Positions 1-9,206 of a stretch of 64,000 bases of DNA are shown piece after piece; position 1 is the stretch's first letter, and every line of letters starts with the position of its first letter. This stretch comes from Chitinophaga fulva. GTDB lineage: Bacteria; Bacteroidota; Bacteroidia; Chitinophagales; Chitinophagaceae. The DNA is taken from NCBI RefSeq assembly GCF_012927205.1, contig NZ_JABBGC010000004.1:558001-622000 (forward strand), written 5' to 3'. The position numbers and the translations under genes are program-made. Below the pieces are notes generated by a model. It saw only the letters and a program-made list of their open reading frames with translations. It searched no databases and was not told where the DNA came from.

Positions 1-856
1 GGACTCTCCCGGTTATCCTTTTGCCACCACCGGGGATGAAACCAGTAACATGACGGACGCGGAATACATGCAGATGGTGGAACAAGGCAAACAACACTGT
101 TTTCGCGGAGATGTCTTCCAGGTAGTTCTTTCCCGCGCCTTTAAACGGTCTTTCTCCGGTGATGAATTCAACGTATACCGCGCGCTCCGCTCCATCAATC
201 CCTCCCCCTACCTCTTCTTCTTCGATTACGGCGACTATAAATTAATGGGTTCTTCTCCTGAAGCACAGATTGTGATCAAGGACGGCACCGCTGCTATCCA
301 CCCGATTGCAGGCACTTTCCGCCGTACCGGTGATGACAGGCAGGATAAAATACTGGCAGATAAACTGCTGCAGGACCCGAAAGAAAATGCGGAACATGTG
401 ATGCTGGTAGACCTGGCCCGCAATGACCTCAGCAGAAATGCCACTGATGTGGAAGTGTCCACTTACCGCCAGGTACAGTACTACTCCCACGTGATACACC
501 TGGTGAGCGAAGTGAAAGGGAAAGTAGATCCTGCCACCAATCCTTTTGCATTGCTGGCTTCTTCCTTCCCGGCAGGCACCCTTTCGGGAGCGCCCAAGTA
601 TCGCGCCATGCAGATCATTGACCAGCTGGAACCGACACCCCGCGGCTTCTACGGCGGCTGTATCGGTTGGGTGGGCTTTAACGGCAACTTCAACCATGCT
701 ATTATGATCCGCTCCATGCTTAGTAAAATGAACACCCTTTACTATCAGGCCGGAGCCGGTGTAGTGGCCAAATCGGTAGCTTCTTCCGAACTGGAAGAGG
801 TCAACAATAAACTCAATGCGTTAAAACAAGCCATCCTGCTGGCACAAACCATCTGA
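1..856 (+). CDS. trpE: Anthranilate synthase component I, C-terminal part (partial)
   Basis: The reading frame is already open at base 2, so the start lies before the window and about 284 C-terminal residues are visible. The product makes anthranilate from chorismate using ammonia delivered by TrpG. Chorismate-binding family signatures are present: HVMLVDLARNDL, GTLSGAPKYRAM, the GGCIGW segment and a GAGVVAKS stretch near the C-terminus. The N-terminal feedback-binding region is outside the window, so regulation by tryptophan cannot be judged. The stop is followed after one base by the ATG of trpG, as expected for a co-translated complex. The family assignment is secure. PabB is less likely because the full trp operon follows. 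Confidence 0.96.
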   Translation, partial: DSPGYPFATTGDETSNMTDAEYMQMVEQGKQHCFRGDVFQVVLSRAFKRSFSGDEFNVYRALRSINPSPYLFFFDYGDYKLMGSSPEAQIVIKDGTAAIHPIAGTFRRTGDDRQDKILADKLLQDPKENAEHVMLVDLARNDLSRNATDVEVSTYRQVQYYSHVIHLVSEVKGKVDPATNPFALLASSFPAGTLSGAPKYRAMQIIDQLEPTPRGFYGGCIGWVGFNGNFNHAIMIRSMLSKMNTLYYQAGAGVVAKSVASSELEEVNNKLNALKQAILLAQTI

Positions 857-857
857 C

Positions 858-1427
858 ATGAACATCCTCGTTTTCGATAATTACGACTCTTTTACCTATA
901 ACCTCGTTCACCTCGTGGAAAAGCTGATCAACGGCAAAGTGACCGTTGTCCGCAACGACGAAATTTCACTCGAAAAAGTGAACGACTATGATAAAATCAT
1001 CCTGTCGCCAGGTCCTGGTATCCCGGAAGAAGCCGGCCTGCTGCTGCCGCTGATTAAGGAATATGCACCGTCTAAATCCATCTTCGGCGTATGCCTCGGC
1101 TTACAGGCCATCGGACAGGCGTTCGGCGGTTCGCTCATCAACCTTAGCGAGGTATACCACGGCGTGGCCACCAATGTGAAAATTGTGTCCGATCAGGGCC
1201 GCCTCTTCAAAGGCATGCCCCGCGAGATACAGGCTGGCCGTTATCACTCCTGGGTGATCGACAAAGCGACCCTCCCTGCCGATTTAACCCTGACGGCGGA
1301 AGATGAGGAAGGCTTTATCATGGCCCTGCAACATAACAAGTACGATGTAAGCGGTGTACAGTTCCACCCGGAAAGTGTACTCACGCCACAGGGAGAACAG
1401 ATACTGAAAAACTGGCTGGAGTTATAA
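858..1427 (+). CDS. trpG: Anthranilate synthase component II (glutamine amidotransferase)
   Basis: A 189-residue class I glutamine amidotransferase that supplies ammonia to TrpE. The nucleophile is C79 in GVCLGLQAIG and the other triad residues are H170 and E172 in VQFHPES. The SPGPGIP oxyanion motif lies at about residues 50-56. Length matches stand-alone TrpG, with no fusion to TrpD. It starts one base after trpE. This family can also serve PabB in folate synthesis, so a dual role is possible, but the position makes tryptophan synthesis the main assignment. Confidence 0.95.
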   Translation: MNILVFDNYDSFTYNLVHLVEKLINGKVTVVRNDEISLEKVNDYDKIILSPGPGIPEEAGLLLPLIKEYAPSKSIFGVCLGLQAIGQAFGGSLINLSEVYHGVATNVKIVSDQGRLFKGMPREIQAGRYHSWVIDKATLPADLTLTAEDEEGFIMALQHNKYDVSGVQFHPESVLTPQGEQILKNWLEL

Positions 1428-1480
1428 TACCCCCACCGTTTTTTAATTCTCTTTGATCATTTTAAATACATCATTCTGGT

Positions 1481-2473
1481 ATGAAAAAGATACTTAACTA
1501 CCTGTTCGAACATAAAACTTTTACCCGCGAAGGGGCTAAAGATATACTCATTAACATCTCCAAAGGCATGTACAACGAGAGTGAGCTCGCTGCTTTCATG
1601 ACCGTATTCCTCATGCGCAGCATCACGATCGATGAGCTGCTGGGCTTCCGCGATGCCCTGTTGGAGCTGTGTATCCCTGTAAAACTGAACGGCTATGATG
1701 TCCTGGATATCGTAGGTACCGGCGGGGATGCAAAAAATACCTTTAATATTTCTACCTTGTCGTGCTTTATCGTAGCCGGCGCAGGTGGTAAAGTGGCGAA
1801 ACATGGCAACTATGGCGTGTCTTCCATCAGCGGTGCTTCCAACCTCATGGAGCTGGTAGGCTACAAGTTTAAGGCTGATGACGCCAAACTCCGTACAGAA
1901 CTGGAAGAAGCAGGCATCTGCTTCCTGCACGCACCGCTGTTCCATCCGGCCCTGAAGAATGTGGCCGGCATCCGCCGAGAACTGGGCATCCGCACGTTCT
2001 TTAACATGCTGGGACCATTGGTAAACCCGGCTTTTGCCCAACATCAGCTGATTGGTGTGTACAGCCTCGAAATGGCCCGTGTGTACAACTACCTGTTCCA
2101 GCAGACCGACAAAAAGTTTGTCATTGTGCACAGCCTCGACGGTTACGATGAGATATCGCTGACCGCAGATACCAAAGTCATCACTAACAAAGGGGAGCAG
2201 GACTGGACTCCTGAACAGCTCGGCAAACGTAAAGTACATCCGGAAGATATCTATGGTGGCAACACTGTGGAAGAAGCGGCAAAGATCTTTATGAAAATAC
2301 TCAAAGGCGAAGGTACCTGGGCACAGAACTCTGTGGTGCTGGCCAACGCCGCCATGGGCCTCTATAGCCTCGGTAAATACAACTCTTACGATGATGCATT
2401 TACAGCTGCTGTGGAATCCCTCGAATCCGGCAATGCCCATAAAGCATTCAAAAAACTGATTGAATTACAATAA
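1481..2473 (+). CDS. trpD: Anthranilate phosphoribosyltransferase
   Basis: A 330-residue protein transferring phosphoribosyl from PRPP to anthranilate. The PRPP-binding GTGGD motif sits at about residue 79 (DIVGTGGDAKNTFN). The glycine-rich GAGGKVAKHGN segment follows. The usual NRSVSSKSGS anthranilate loop is replaced by NYGVSSISGA. A 53-base gap after trpG contains no convincing promoter, and trpC begins 5 bases downstream, so it belongs to the same operon. Confidence 0.95.
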   Translation: MKKILNYLFEHKTFTREGAKDILINISKGMYNESELAAFMTVFLMRSITIDELLGFRDALLELCIPVKLNGYDVLDIVGTGGDAKNTFNISTLSCFIVAGAGGKVAKHGNYGVSSISGASNLMELVGYKFKADDAKLRTELEEAGICFLHAPLFHPALKNVAGIRRELGIRTFFNMLGPLVNPAFAQHQLIGVYSLEMARVYNYLFQQTDKKFVIVHSLDGYDEISLTADTKVITNKGEQDWTPEQLGKRKVHPEDIYGGNTVEEAAKIFMKILKGEGTWAQNSVVLANAAMGLYSLGKYNSYDDAFTAAVESLESGNAHKAFKKLIELQ

Positions 2474-2478
2474 CGCTG

Positions 2479-3279
2479 ATGAAAAATATATTAGCAGAAA
2501 TAGTCGCCCATAAACAGGTGGAAGTAGCGGCCCGCAAATTACAACGCAGCGCAGCTGAACTGCAACAGACATCCGTGTTTGACCGCGAGCCGCTGTCGCT
2601 CCGCAGTTTCCTGCAGAACCCGGAAAAAACCGGTATCATCGCGGAATTCAAACGGCGCTCTCCCTCCAAAGGACTGATCAATGGCGAAGTAACGGTGCAG
2701 CAGGTCACTACAGCCTATACCCGTTACGGCGCCTCCGGCCTCTCTGTATTGACGGACGAGAAATATTTCGGCGGTTCCTCCGATGACCTGCAACAGGCAC
2801 GCAGCTTCAACCAGATACCCATCCTGCGCAAGGATTTTGTGATCGATGAATATCAAATCCTCGAAGCAAAAGCCATCGGCGCTGATGTGATACTGCTGAT
2901 CGCAGAATGCCTCGATGCCGCACAGGTCGCGCACCTCTCTCAGTTTGCGCACAACCTCGGCCTCGAAGTGCTGCTGGAAGTACACAGCGAAGCACAGCTG
3001 GAAAAGGTAACGGACCATACTCACCTCGTGGGCGTGAACAACCGCGACCTGATCACTTTCCAGGTGGACTTTAACCGCTCTTGTGAACTGGCGCCGAAAA
3101 TTCCGGCAGACAAAATCAAAGTGGCGGAAAGCGGTATCAACGACCCTGCTGCTATCATAACGCTCAAAGCAGCCGGATTCCAGGGTTTCCTGATCGGTGA
3201 ACACTTCATGAAACAGGAAGATCCTGCCCGCGCTTTTGAAAACTTTGTACAGACATTAAACGATCTGCAGGCTAAATAA
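2479..3279 (+). CDS. trpC: Indole-3-glycerol phosphate synthase
   Basis: A 266-residue TIM-barrel enzyme that cyclises CdRP to indole-3-glycerol phosphate. Diagnostic segments are IIAEFKRRSPSKG near residue 54, VLTDEKYFGGS, PILRKDFVIDEYQI and VAESGIN near the phosphate site. It is a stand-alone protein, not fused to TrpF as in enterics. It lies 5 bases after trpD and 7 bases before trpF. Confidence 0.96.
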   Translation: MKNILAEIVAHKQVEVAARKLQRSAAELQQTSVFDREPLSLRSFLQNPEKTGIIAEFKRRSPSKGLINGEVTVQQVTTAYTRYGASGLSVLTDEKYFGGSSDDLQQARSFNQIPILRKDFVIDEYQILEAKAIGADVILLIAECLDAAQVAHLSQFAHNLGLEVLLEVHSEAQLEKVTDHTHLVGVNNRDLITFQVDFNRSCELAPKIPADKIKVAESGINDPAAIITLKAAGFQGFLIGEHFMKQEDPARAFENFVQTLNDLQAK

Positions 3280-3286
3280 TCACACT

Positions 3287-3925
3287 ATGCGTATTAAAGT
3301 TTGCGGAATCACCAGGGCGACCGATTTACAGGGACTGACAGATAACCAGGTGGACTATGCCGGATTTATCTTTTATGAAAAGTCCCCCCGTTTCGCCGCC
3401 AATAAAATAGATGCCCGTACCGTGCGGGAAACTGCCGGTATCCGCAAGGTAGGCGTGTTTGTGAACGCCACCGCTGAACAGATACAACGCACCGTGGCCG
3501 ACTATGCGCTGGATATGGTGCAACTGCACGGCGACGAAACACCGGCATTCTGTGCCACGATCCGTGAAACGGTCCCGGTGATCAAAGCTTTTCGTATAGG
3601 TGACAACGTAGACTGGGAAGTGCTGCTGGCGCCTTACATACCGGTAACGGATTATTTCCTCTTTGATACGGCGTCTGTAAAAGGTTATGGTGGCACCGGA
3701 GAACGGTTCAACTGGGAACTGTTACAGCAATATCCTTTTGATCATCCGTTCCTGCTGAGTGGCGGCATTACGCCGGAAGATGTGGATATCATCGGTGAAC
3801 TGAAACTGCCCGCGCTTTTTGCGGTAGATATCAACAGCAAATTTGAAGAGGCTCCCGGCATCAAGAATATGGAAAAGGTGAAGCTGTTCGTTGCCGGAAT
3901 ACATAAATATCAAATAACTAAATAA
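3287..3925 (+). CDS. trpF: Phosphoribosylanthranilate isomerase
   Basis: A 212-residue TIM-barrel isomerase converting PRA to CdRP. The N-terminal KVCGITR motif carries the catalytic cysteine, and the aspartate region is FDTASVKGYGGTGERF. The LLSGGITPEDV segment is the phosphate-binding strand. HisA, which performs the same Amadori chemistry on a histidine intermediate, is encoded about 3 kb downstream in the same run. No dual PriA enzyme is therefore needed. Confidence 0.95.
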   Translation: MRIKVCGITRATDLQGLTDNQVDYAGFIFYEKSPRFAANKIDARTVRETAGIRKVGVFVNATAEQIQRTVADYALDMVQLHGDETPAFCATIRETVPVIKAFRIGDNVDWEVLLAPYIPVTDYFLFDTASVKGYGGTGERFNWELLQQYPFDHPFLLSGGITPEDVDIIGELKLPALFAVDINSKFEEAPGIKNMEKVKLFVAGIHKYQITK

Positions 3926-3936
3926 AAATATTCTCC

Positions 3937-5145
3937 ATGGACATTGCAATTGACACCAGCAAATCCAGGTACCAGGTAGACAAGAATGGCTATTACGGCA
4001 GATTTGGCGGCGCCTATATTCCTGAAATGCTGTTCCCCAATGTGGATGAACTGCAACGCAAGTATATGGAAGTGCTCAGCGATCCTACCTTTCAGCAGGA
4101 GTTTGAGGCCCTGCTGCGGGATTACGTGGGCCGCCCTTCACCACTGTACTTTGCTAAACGCCTGTCTGAAAAATACAAGGCGAAGATTTTCCTCAAAAGG
4201 GAAGACCTGAACCATACCGGCGCCCACAAGGTGAACAACACCATCGGGCAGATACTGCTGGCAAAGAGACTGGGCAAAACACGTATCATCGCTGAAACCG
4301 GCGCTGGTCAGCATGGTGTGGCTACCGCCACCGTATGTGCTTTGATGGGTATGGAATGCGTGGTATACATGGGCAGCATCGATATCGAAAGACAGGCGCC
4401 CAACGTGTCCCGCATGAAAATGCTTGGCGCTACCGTAGTAGCTGCCACCAGCGGCAGTCAAACCTTAAAAGACGCTACCAATGAAGCGATCCGTGACTGG
4501 ATCAACAACCCGGTAGATACGCATTATATCCTCGGTACCGCTGCCGGTCCGCATCCTTATCCTGACATGGTGGCCCGCCTCCAGTCAGTGATCAGCGAAG
4601 AAATCCGGAAGCAGCTGCTCGAAAAAACCGGCAGCGAACTTCCAGATTACGTGGTGGCCTGCATCGGTGGCGGCAGTAACGCTGCCGGTGCGTTCTTCCA
4701 CTACCTCGATGATGAAGAGGTGAAGCTCGTAGCCGTGGAAGCTGGTGGTAAAGGCGTACATAGCGGTCACTCTGCCGCTACTACACAGCTGGGTAAAATA
4801 GGTATCATCCACGCTGCCAAAACACTGCTCATGCAAACAGAAGACGGCCAGATCACCGAGCCGTATTCTATCTCCGCCGGACTGGACTATCCCGGTATCG
4901 GGCCCATGCACGCGCATCTGTATGAAACAGGCCGTGCCATGTTCCTCGATGCTACCGACGATGAAGCCCTGGCCGCCGCCTATGAGCTGTGCAAACTGGA
5001 AGGTATTATCCCCGCCATGGAGTCAGCCCATGCGCTGGCCAAACTGAAAGACCTGCCGTTCAACCCCGATGACGTGGTGGTGGTGTGCCTTTCCGGCCGC
5101 GGTGATAAAGACCTGAATACCTATATCCGTCACATGAATAAATAA
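3937..5145 (+). CDS. trpB: Tryptophan synthase beta subunit
   Basis: A 402-residue PLP enzyme joining indole and serine. The PLP lysine is in HTGAHKVNNTIGQ at about residue 96. The phosphate-binding loop is CIGGGSNAAG. The catalytic glutamate lies in the AETGAGQHG segment. Length and motifs match TrpB1, the partner of TrpA, rather than the TrpB2 type. trpA starts 8 bases after the stop. Confidence 0.97.
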   Translation: MDIAIDTSKSRYQVDKNGYYGRFGGAYIPEMLFPNVDELQRKYMEVLSDPTFQQEFEALLRDYVGRPSPLYFAKRLSEKYKAKIFLKREDLNHTGAHKVNNTIGQILLAKRLGKTRIIAETGAGQHGVATATVCALMGMECVVYMGSIDIERQAPNVSRMKMLGATVVAATSGSQTLKDATNEAIRDWINNPVDTHYILGTAAGPHPYPDMVARLQSVISEEIRKQLLEKTGSELPDYVVACIGGGSNAAGAFFHYLDDEEVKLVAVEAGGKGVHSGHSAATTQLGKIGIIHAAKTLLMQTEDGQITEPYSISAGLDYPGIGPMHAHLYETGRAMFLDATDDEALAAAYELCKLEGIIPAMESAHALAKLKDLPFNPDDVVVVCLSGRGDKDLNTYIRHMNK

Positions 5146-5153
5146 TCTGGAGT

Positions 5154-5927
5154 ATGCAAAATCGTATTGACCAATTGTTTGCTGCCAAACAAACTGGTGT
5201 GCTGAATATATATTGCACCGCCGGGTATCCGGAACTGAACGACACCCTGCCGGTGATGACAGCCCTGCAACAACATGGGGCAGACCTCATCGAACTGGGC
5301 GTGCCCTTCTCTGATCCGCTGGCTGACGGCCCCGTGATCCAGGACAGTGGCACCCGGGCTTTGAAAAACGGTATGAGCCTGCATAAACTGTTTGAACAAC
5401 TGGAAGGTTTCCGGGAACGTATACATGTGCCCGTTATCCTTATGGGTTATTTCAATCCCGTGCTGGTGTATGGTGTGGAGGCCTTTGTGAAAAAATGTGC
5501 GGAAGTAGGCGTAGATGGTGTTATTCTGCCCGATCTGCCTAAAGCAGAATATGAAGCGGAGTATAAAACAATCTTCGAAAAATACAATGTGTCCCTGGTC
5601 TTCCTGGTGACACCTGAAACCAGCGATGAACGTATCCATCAGTTGGACAACCTCAGCAAAGGGTTTCTGTATGCGGTGTCTTCCTCTTCCACGACCGGTA
5701 AAGACAAAGACATGTCGCACCAGCAGGCTTATTTTGAACGCCTGCAGCAACTGAAACTGAAAAACCCGGTGCTCATCGGTTTTGGTATTAAAGACAAGGC
5801 CACTTTTGACACTGCCTGCCGGTATACCAATGGCGCTATTATCGGCACCGCCTTTATTAAAGCGTTGGGAGAAGGCAAGGATATTGACAGCACAGTTCGT
5901 ACTTTTATTGGCGCTATCAAAAACTAA
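5154..5927 (+). CDS. trpA: Tryptophan synthase alpha subunit
   Basis: A 257-residue TIM barrel that releases indole from indole-3-glycerol phosphate and channels it to TrpB. The catalytic glutamate and aspartate lie in LIELGVPFSDPLADGPVIQ and the DGVILPDLP segment. It is the last trp gene. The first his gene begins two bases after its stop, so no terminator separates the pathways. Confidence 0.96.
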   Translation: MQNRIDQLFAAKQTGVLNIYCTAGYPELNDTLPVMTALQQHGADLIELGVPFSDPLADGPVIQDSGTRALKNGMSLHKLFEQLEGFRERIHVPVILMGYFNPVLVYGVEAFVKKCAEVGVDGVILPDLPKAEYEAEYKTIFEKYNVSLVFLVTPETSDERIHQLDNLSKGFLYAVSSSSTTGKDKDMSHQQAYFERLQQLKLKNPVLIGFGIKDKATFDTACRYTNGAIIGTAFIKALGEGKDIDSTVRTFIGAIKN

Positions 5928-5929
5928 AT

Positions 5930-6523
5930 ATGAAAACAGCCATCATAAAATACAATGCCGGGAATATCCGCTCCGTGCAGTTTGCGCTGGACCGTTTAGG
6001 TGTGAATGGTATTGTAACAGATAATCCGGAAGAGATCCTGTCGGCCGACAGGGTGATCTTCCCCGGCGTAGGCGAAGCCAGTACTGCTATGCGGTACCTG
6101 AAAGAGCGTAACCTCGATAAGCTGATCACCAGCCTGCAACAGCCGGTGCTGGGCATTTGTCTGGGTATGCAGCTGCTGTGCCGCCATTCGGAGGAAAACG
6201 ACACGCCGTGCCTCGGTGTGTTTGACGTGGAGGTAAAACGTTTCACCTCCCCGGTAGAGAACCTGCTGAAGATACCACAGATAGGCTGGAACAATATTAC
6301 TGGTCTGCATAGCGTGATGTTTGAACATGTACCGGAAAACAGCTACATGTATTTTGTGCACAGTTATTATGCAGCACTGGGTGCAGACACTGTGGCGATC
6401 ACCAACTATGTGATCAACTACAGCGCTGCGTTGCAGAAAGATAATTTTTATGCGGTGCAGTTCCACCCCGAAAAATCGGCGGAACATGGCTCCCGTATCA
6501 TTGAAAACTTTTTGAACTTATAA
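5930..6523 (+). CDS. hisH: Imidazole glycerol phosphate synthase, glutaminase subunit
   Basis: A 197-residue class I amidotransferase that feeds ammonia to HisF. The nucleophile is C77 in LGICLGMQLL and the VQFHPEKSAEHG segment supplies His and Glu. The PGVGEA segment forms the oxyanion strand. It begins two bases after trpA and ends one base before the fused hisA gene. hisG, hisD, hisC and hisB are absent from the window, so this is the later half of the pathway only. Confidence 0.95.
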   Translation: MKTAIIKYNAGNIRSVQFALDRLGVNGIVTDNPEEILSADRVIFPGVGEASTAMRYLKERNLDKLITSLQQPVLGICLGMQLLCRHSEENDTPCLGVFDVEVKRFTSPVENLLKIPQIGWNNITGLHSVMFEHVPENSYMYFVHSYYAALGADTVAITNYVINYSAALQKDNFYAVQFHPEKSAEHGSRIIENFLNL

Positions 6524-6524
6524 G

Positions 6525-7667
6525 ATGCAAATCAGAAGGATCAGTGTGGATGATGCGTTGTTGCAGGTGCGCCGGGATGTATTGTACCCGCAGGCAACCC
6601 TGAACGCGGTGACGGTGGAACATGACGCTGACGGCCTGCACTTCGGTGCATTTGAAGGCGGACAGCTGGTGACGGTGGTGTCGCTGTTTCCCGGAAAAGG
6701 GGAGGCGCAGTTCCGTAAACTGGCCACGCTGCCCGCAGCGCAGGGTAAAGGTTATGGAAAAGCCATACTGGAGCACCTGGCAGACGTCTGCCGGAAAGAA
6801 AATATCAAACTCCTCTGGTGCAACGCCCGTGACACGGCAGTATCTTTTTACGACCGCCTCGGGTATACCACCCGGGGCAATTATTTTGTAAAAGACGGTA
6901 TCAATTTCATCCGCATGGAACTATCATTGGAAAAGCCTGTGGCCAAACGTTTTGAGGTCATCCCAGCTATCGATATTATCGATGGTAAATGTGTGCGCCT
7001 CACGCAGGGCGATTACAGCCAGCAGAAAGTATATAACGAACATCCGCTGGAAGTGGCAAAAGAATTTGAAGCACTGGGCGTACGCCGCCTGCACCTGGTA
7101 GACCTCGACGGCGCCAAAAAAGGTGCGGTGGTTAACTGGAAGGTGCTGGAGAATATTGCCGGTAAAACATCGCTGGTAACGGATTTTGGCGGTGGCATCA
7201 AAACTGACAAGGACCTGGAGATCGTATATGAATGTGGTGCGGCGCTGGCCACCATTGGCAGCGTGGCGGTGAAATCGCCGGAACTGTTTTTCAGCTGGGT
7301 AGAGCGGTTCGGAGCAGATAAGATCTTCCTGGGCGCCGATGTGAAAGACGAGAAAATTGCCGTAGGCGGATGGCTGGAAACGACCGGCGTGTCGGTGTTT
7401 GATTTCCTGGCCTCCAATATAGAAAGGGGCGTGCAACATATTTTCTGTACAGATATCGCGAAAGACGGCCTGTTGGCTGGTCCTTCCATCGACCTGTACA
7501 AAAAAATCCTCGGCGAATTCCCCGGTATCAGCTTCGTGGCCAGCGGCGGCGTGAGCAATATCAGCGACGTGGCCGCATTGCAGGAAATAGGTTGCCATGG
7601 CGTGATCATCGGCAAAGCTATCTACGAAGGAAAAATTTCAACAGCGGAATTAAAATCATTCCTCTAA
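6525..7667 (+). CDS. hisA: Fusion: N-terminal GNAT acetyltransferase + HisA (ProFAR isomerase)
   Basis: One uninterrupted 380-residue frame. Residues 1 to about 135 read as a GNAT acetyltransferase with an acetyl-CoA loop at 73-78 (QGKGYG) and the RLGY element near 111-114. Residues about 141-380 are a full-length HisA. The catalytic aspartates are D150 in VIPAIDIIDG and D310 in CTDIAKDG, and the SGGVS phosphate strand is present. Stand-alone HisA is about 240 residues, exactly the size of the C-terminal part. An internal ATG at 6915 (residue 131) could give free HisA, but nothing separates the two parts. The GNAT substrate is unknown. Confidence 0.9.
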   Translation: MQIRRISVDDALLQVRRDVLYPQATLNAVTVEHDADGLHFGAFEGGQLVTVVSLFPGKGEAQFRKLATLPAAQGKGYGKAILEHLADVCRKENIKLLWCNARDTAVSFYDRLGYTTRGNYFVKDGINFIRMELSLEKPVAKRFEVIPAIDIIDGKCVRLTQGDYSQQKVYNEHPLEVAKEFEALGVRRLHLVDLDGAKKGAVVNWKVLENIAGKTSLVTDFGGGIKTDKDLEIVYECGAALATIGSVAVKSPELFFSWVERFGADKIFLGADVKDEKIAVGGWLETTGVSVFDFLASNIERGVQHIFCTDIAKDGLLAGPSIDLYKKILGEFPGISFVASGGVSNISDVAALQEIGCHGVIIGKAIYEGKISTAELKSFL

Positions 7668-7679
7668 AATTATTGATGT

Positions 7680-8435
7680 ATGCTGACCAAACGTATCATA
7701 CCCTGTCTGGATATCAAAGACGGCCGTACCGTGAAAGGTATCAATTTTGAAAATATCCGGGATGCAGGCGATCCTATCGAACTGGGCGCGCTGTATGCAT
7801 CTCAGGGAGCAGATGAACTGGTGTTCCTGGATATAACGGCAACGAATGAACGAAGAAAGACACTGTCGGAACTGGTTACCCGCATCGCGCGGCATGTCAA
7901 CATCCCGTTTACCGTGGGTGGTGGTATCGCTGAAGTGGAAGATGTGAATGTGCTGCTGCAATCCGGGGCTGACAAGATTTCCGTGAACACGGCCGCGTTT
8001 AAGAATCCCGGGCTGGTAGACTCGCTGGCACGGGAATTTGGCAGTCAGTGCATCGTGCTGGCTATTGACACGCGCTTTGAAGATGGTGACTGGTATGTAT
8101 ATCTGAACGGAGGCCGCGTGAAAACAGACCGTAAGGCGTTTGACTGGGCCAAAGAAGCGGTAGACCGCGGCGCAGGCGAGATCCTGCTTACTTCCATGAA
8201 TAATGATGGTACCAAACAGGGCTTTGCCCTGGATATCACGGCGCAACTGTCGCAAAACCTACATGTGCCGGTGATTGCCTCCGGAGGCGCAGGCACGATG
8301 GAACACTTCGTGGACGTATTTGAAAAAGCACAGGCAGATGCAGCGCTGGCTGCCAGCATCTTCCACTATAAAGAAATCGAAATTCCGGAACTCAAAACCT
8401 TCCTGTATGGGAAAGGGGTGAATGTCCGCTTTTAA
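7680..8435 (+). CDS. hisF: Imidazole glycerol phosphate synthase, cyclase subunit
   Basis: A 251-residue TIM barrel that uses PRFAR and ammonia from HisH to make imidazole glycerol phosphate and AICAR. Catalytic aspartates fall in CLDIKDGRTVKG (D11) and LAIDTRFEDG (about D130). The ASGGAGTMEHF segment is the second phosphate site. It starts 12 bases after the fusion gene. Confidence 0.97.
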   Translation: MLTKRIIPCLDIKDGRTVKGINFENIRDAGDPIELGALYASQGADELVFLDITATNERRKTLSELVTRIARHVNIPFTVGGGIAEVEDVNVLLQSGADKISVNTAAFKNPGLVDSLAREFGSQCIVLAIDTRFEDGDWYVYLNGGRVKTDRKAFDWAKEAVDRGAGEILLTSMNNDGTKQGFALDITAQLSQNLHVPVIASGGAGTMEHFVDVFEKAQADAALAASIFHYKEIEIPELKTFLYGKGVNVRF

Positions 8436-8456
8436 CCACCGCTGAAATTGCTTATC

Positions 8457-9050
8457 ATGCAAATAGATTTTGAAAAATCGGCCGATGGCCTGGTACCGGC
8501 CATCATCCAGGATGCCGCCACCGGCAAAGTGCTCATGCTCGGGTATATGAACCGAGAAGCGCTGGATAAAACCCTGGCTGAAAACAAAGTCACCTTCTAC
8601 AGCCGTTCCAAAAAACGTCTGTGGACAAAAGGAGAGGAGAGTGGCAACTTCCTCCTGTTGCAAGACCTGAAGGTAGACTGTGACTCGGATACTATCCTTA
8701 TCAAAGCCAATCCCGTTGGCCCCGTATGCCATACCGGTGCTGACACCTGCTGGAATGAAGTCAATACCAGCAACGATTTCCTGGCACGCCTCGAAAGCAT
8801 CATCACAGACCGGAAAAATAATCCTTCCGATAAGTCCTATACTTCCCAGCTGTTTACCAAAGGCATCAACAAGGTGGCGCAGAAAGTAGGGGAAGAAGCC
8901 GTGGAAGTGGTGATCGAAGCCAAAGATGATAACGATGAACTGTTTCTCAATGAATCAGCTGATCTGTTGTTTCACTACCTTGTCCTCTTGCAGGCCAAAG
9001 GTTTTACCCTGGCAGACGTTATAAAGGTGTTAAAAGAAAGACATAAATAA
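8457..9050 (+). CDS. hisIE: Bifunctional phosphoribosyl-AMP cyclohydrolase / phosphoribosyl-ATP pyrophosphatase
   Basis: A 197-residue two-domain enzyme from the ATG at 8457. An upstream TTG at 8448 would add three residues but is a poorer start. HisI covers residues 1 to about 110, with SRSKKRLWTKGEESGN and the metal-binding GPVCHTGADTCW. HisE covers about 112-197, with the VGEEAVEVVIEA helix and the NESADLLFHYLVLL segment. It catalyses steps 2 and 3 of histidine synthesis. It ends the trp-his run. Confidence 0.95.
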   Translation: MQIDFEKSADGLVPAIIQDAATGKVLMLGYMNREALDKTLAENKVTFYSRSKKRLWTKGEESGNFLLLQDLKVDCDSDTILIKANPVGPVCHTGADTCWNEVNTSNDFLARLESIITDRKNNPSDKSYTSQLFTKGINKVAQKVGEEAVEVVIEAKDDNDELFLNESADLLFHYLVLLQAKGFTLADVIKVLKERHK

Positions 9051-9135
9051 CAGCCACCTGGCTGCAGTGATTAGCGGATTACCAACGGAGTATGATGAAT
9101 ATGCATGATATTTTTTATGTATATTTATTTCTCTG

Positions 9136-9168
9136 TTTGTAATTCGCTTTTCGTATTTTGTATTGTTG
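9136..9168 (+). promoter_or_regulatory. Candidate Bacteroidota promoter before the first TlpA-like gene
   Basis: TTTG at 9136-9139 and TATTGTTG at 9161-9168 are 21 bases apart. They match the Bacteroidota sigma-A pattern TTTG / TAnnTTTG with one mismatch in the -7 element. The ATG lies about 38 bases downstream. This separates the thioredoxin genes from the trp-his run. Pattern match only. Confidence 0.4.
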
Positions 9169-9206
9169 TAAATTACGTCCCAACTAACTGATTAAAATTA
9201 ATTATA

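Noticed and set aside
242..4917. Long open frames on the minus strand opposite trpE-trpB
   Set aside because: They lie wholly opposite well-supported genes, lack recognisable motifs, and follow from codon bias of the real strand.
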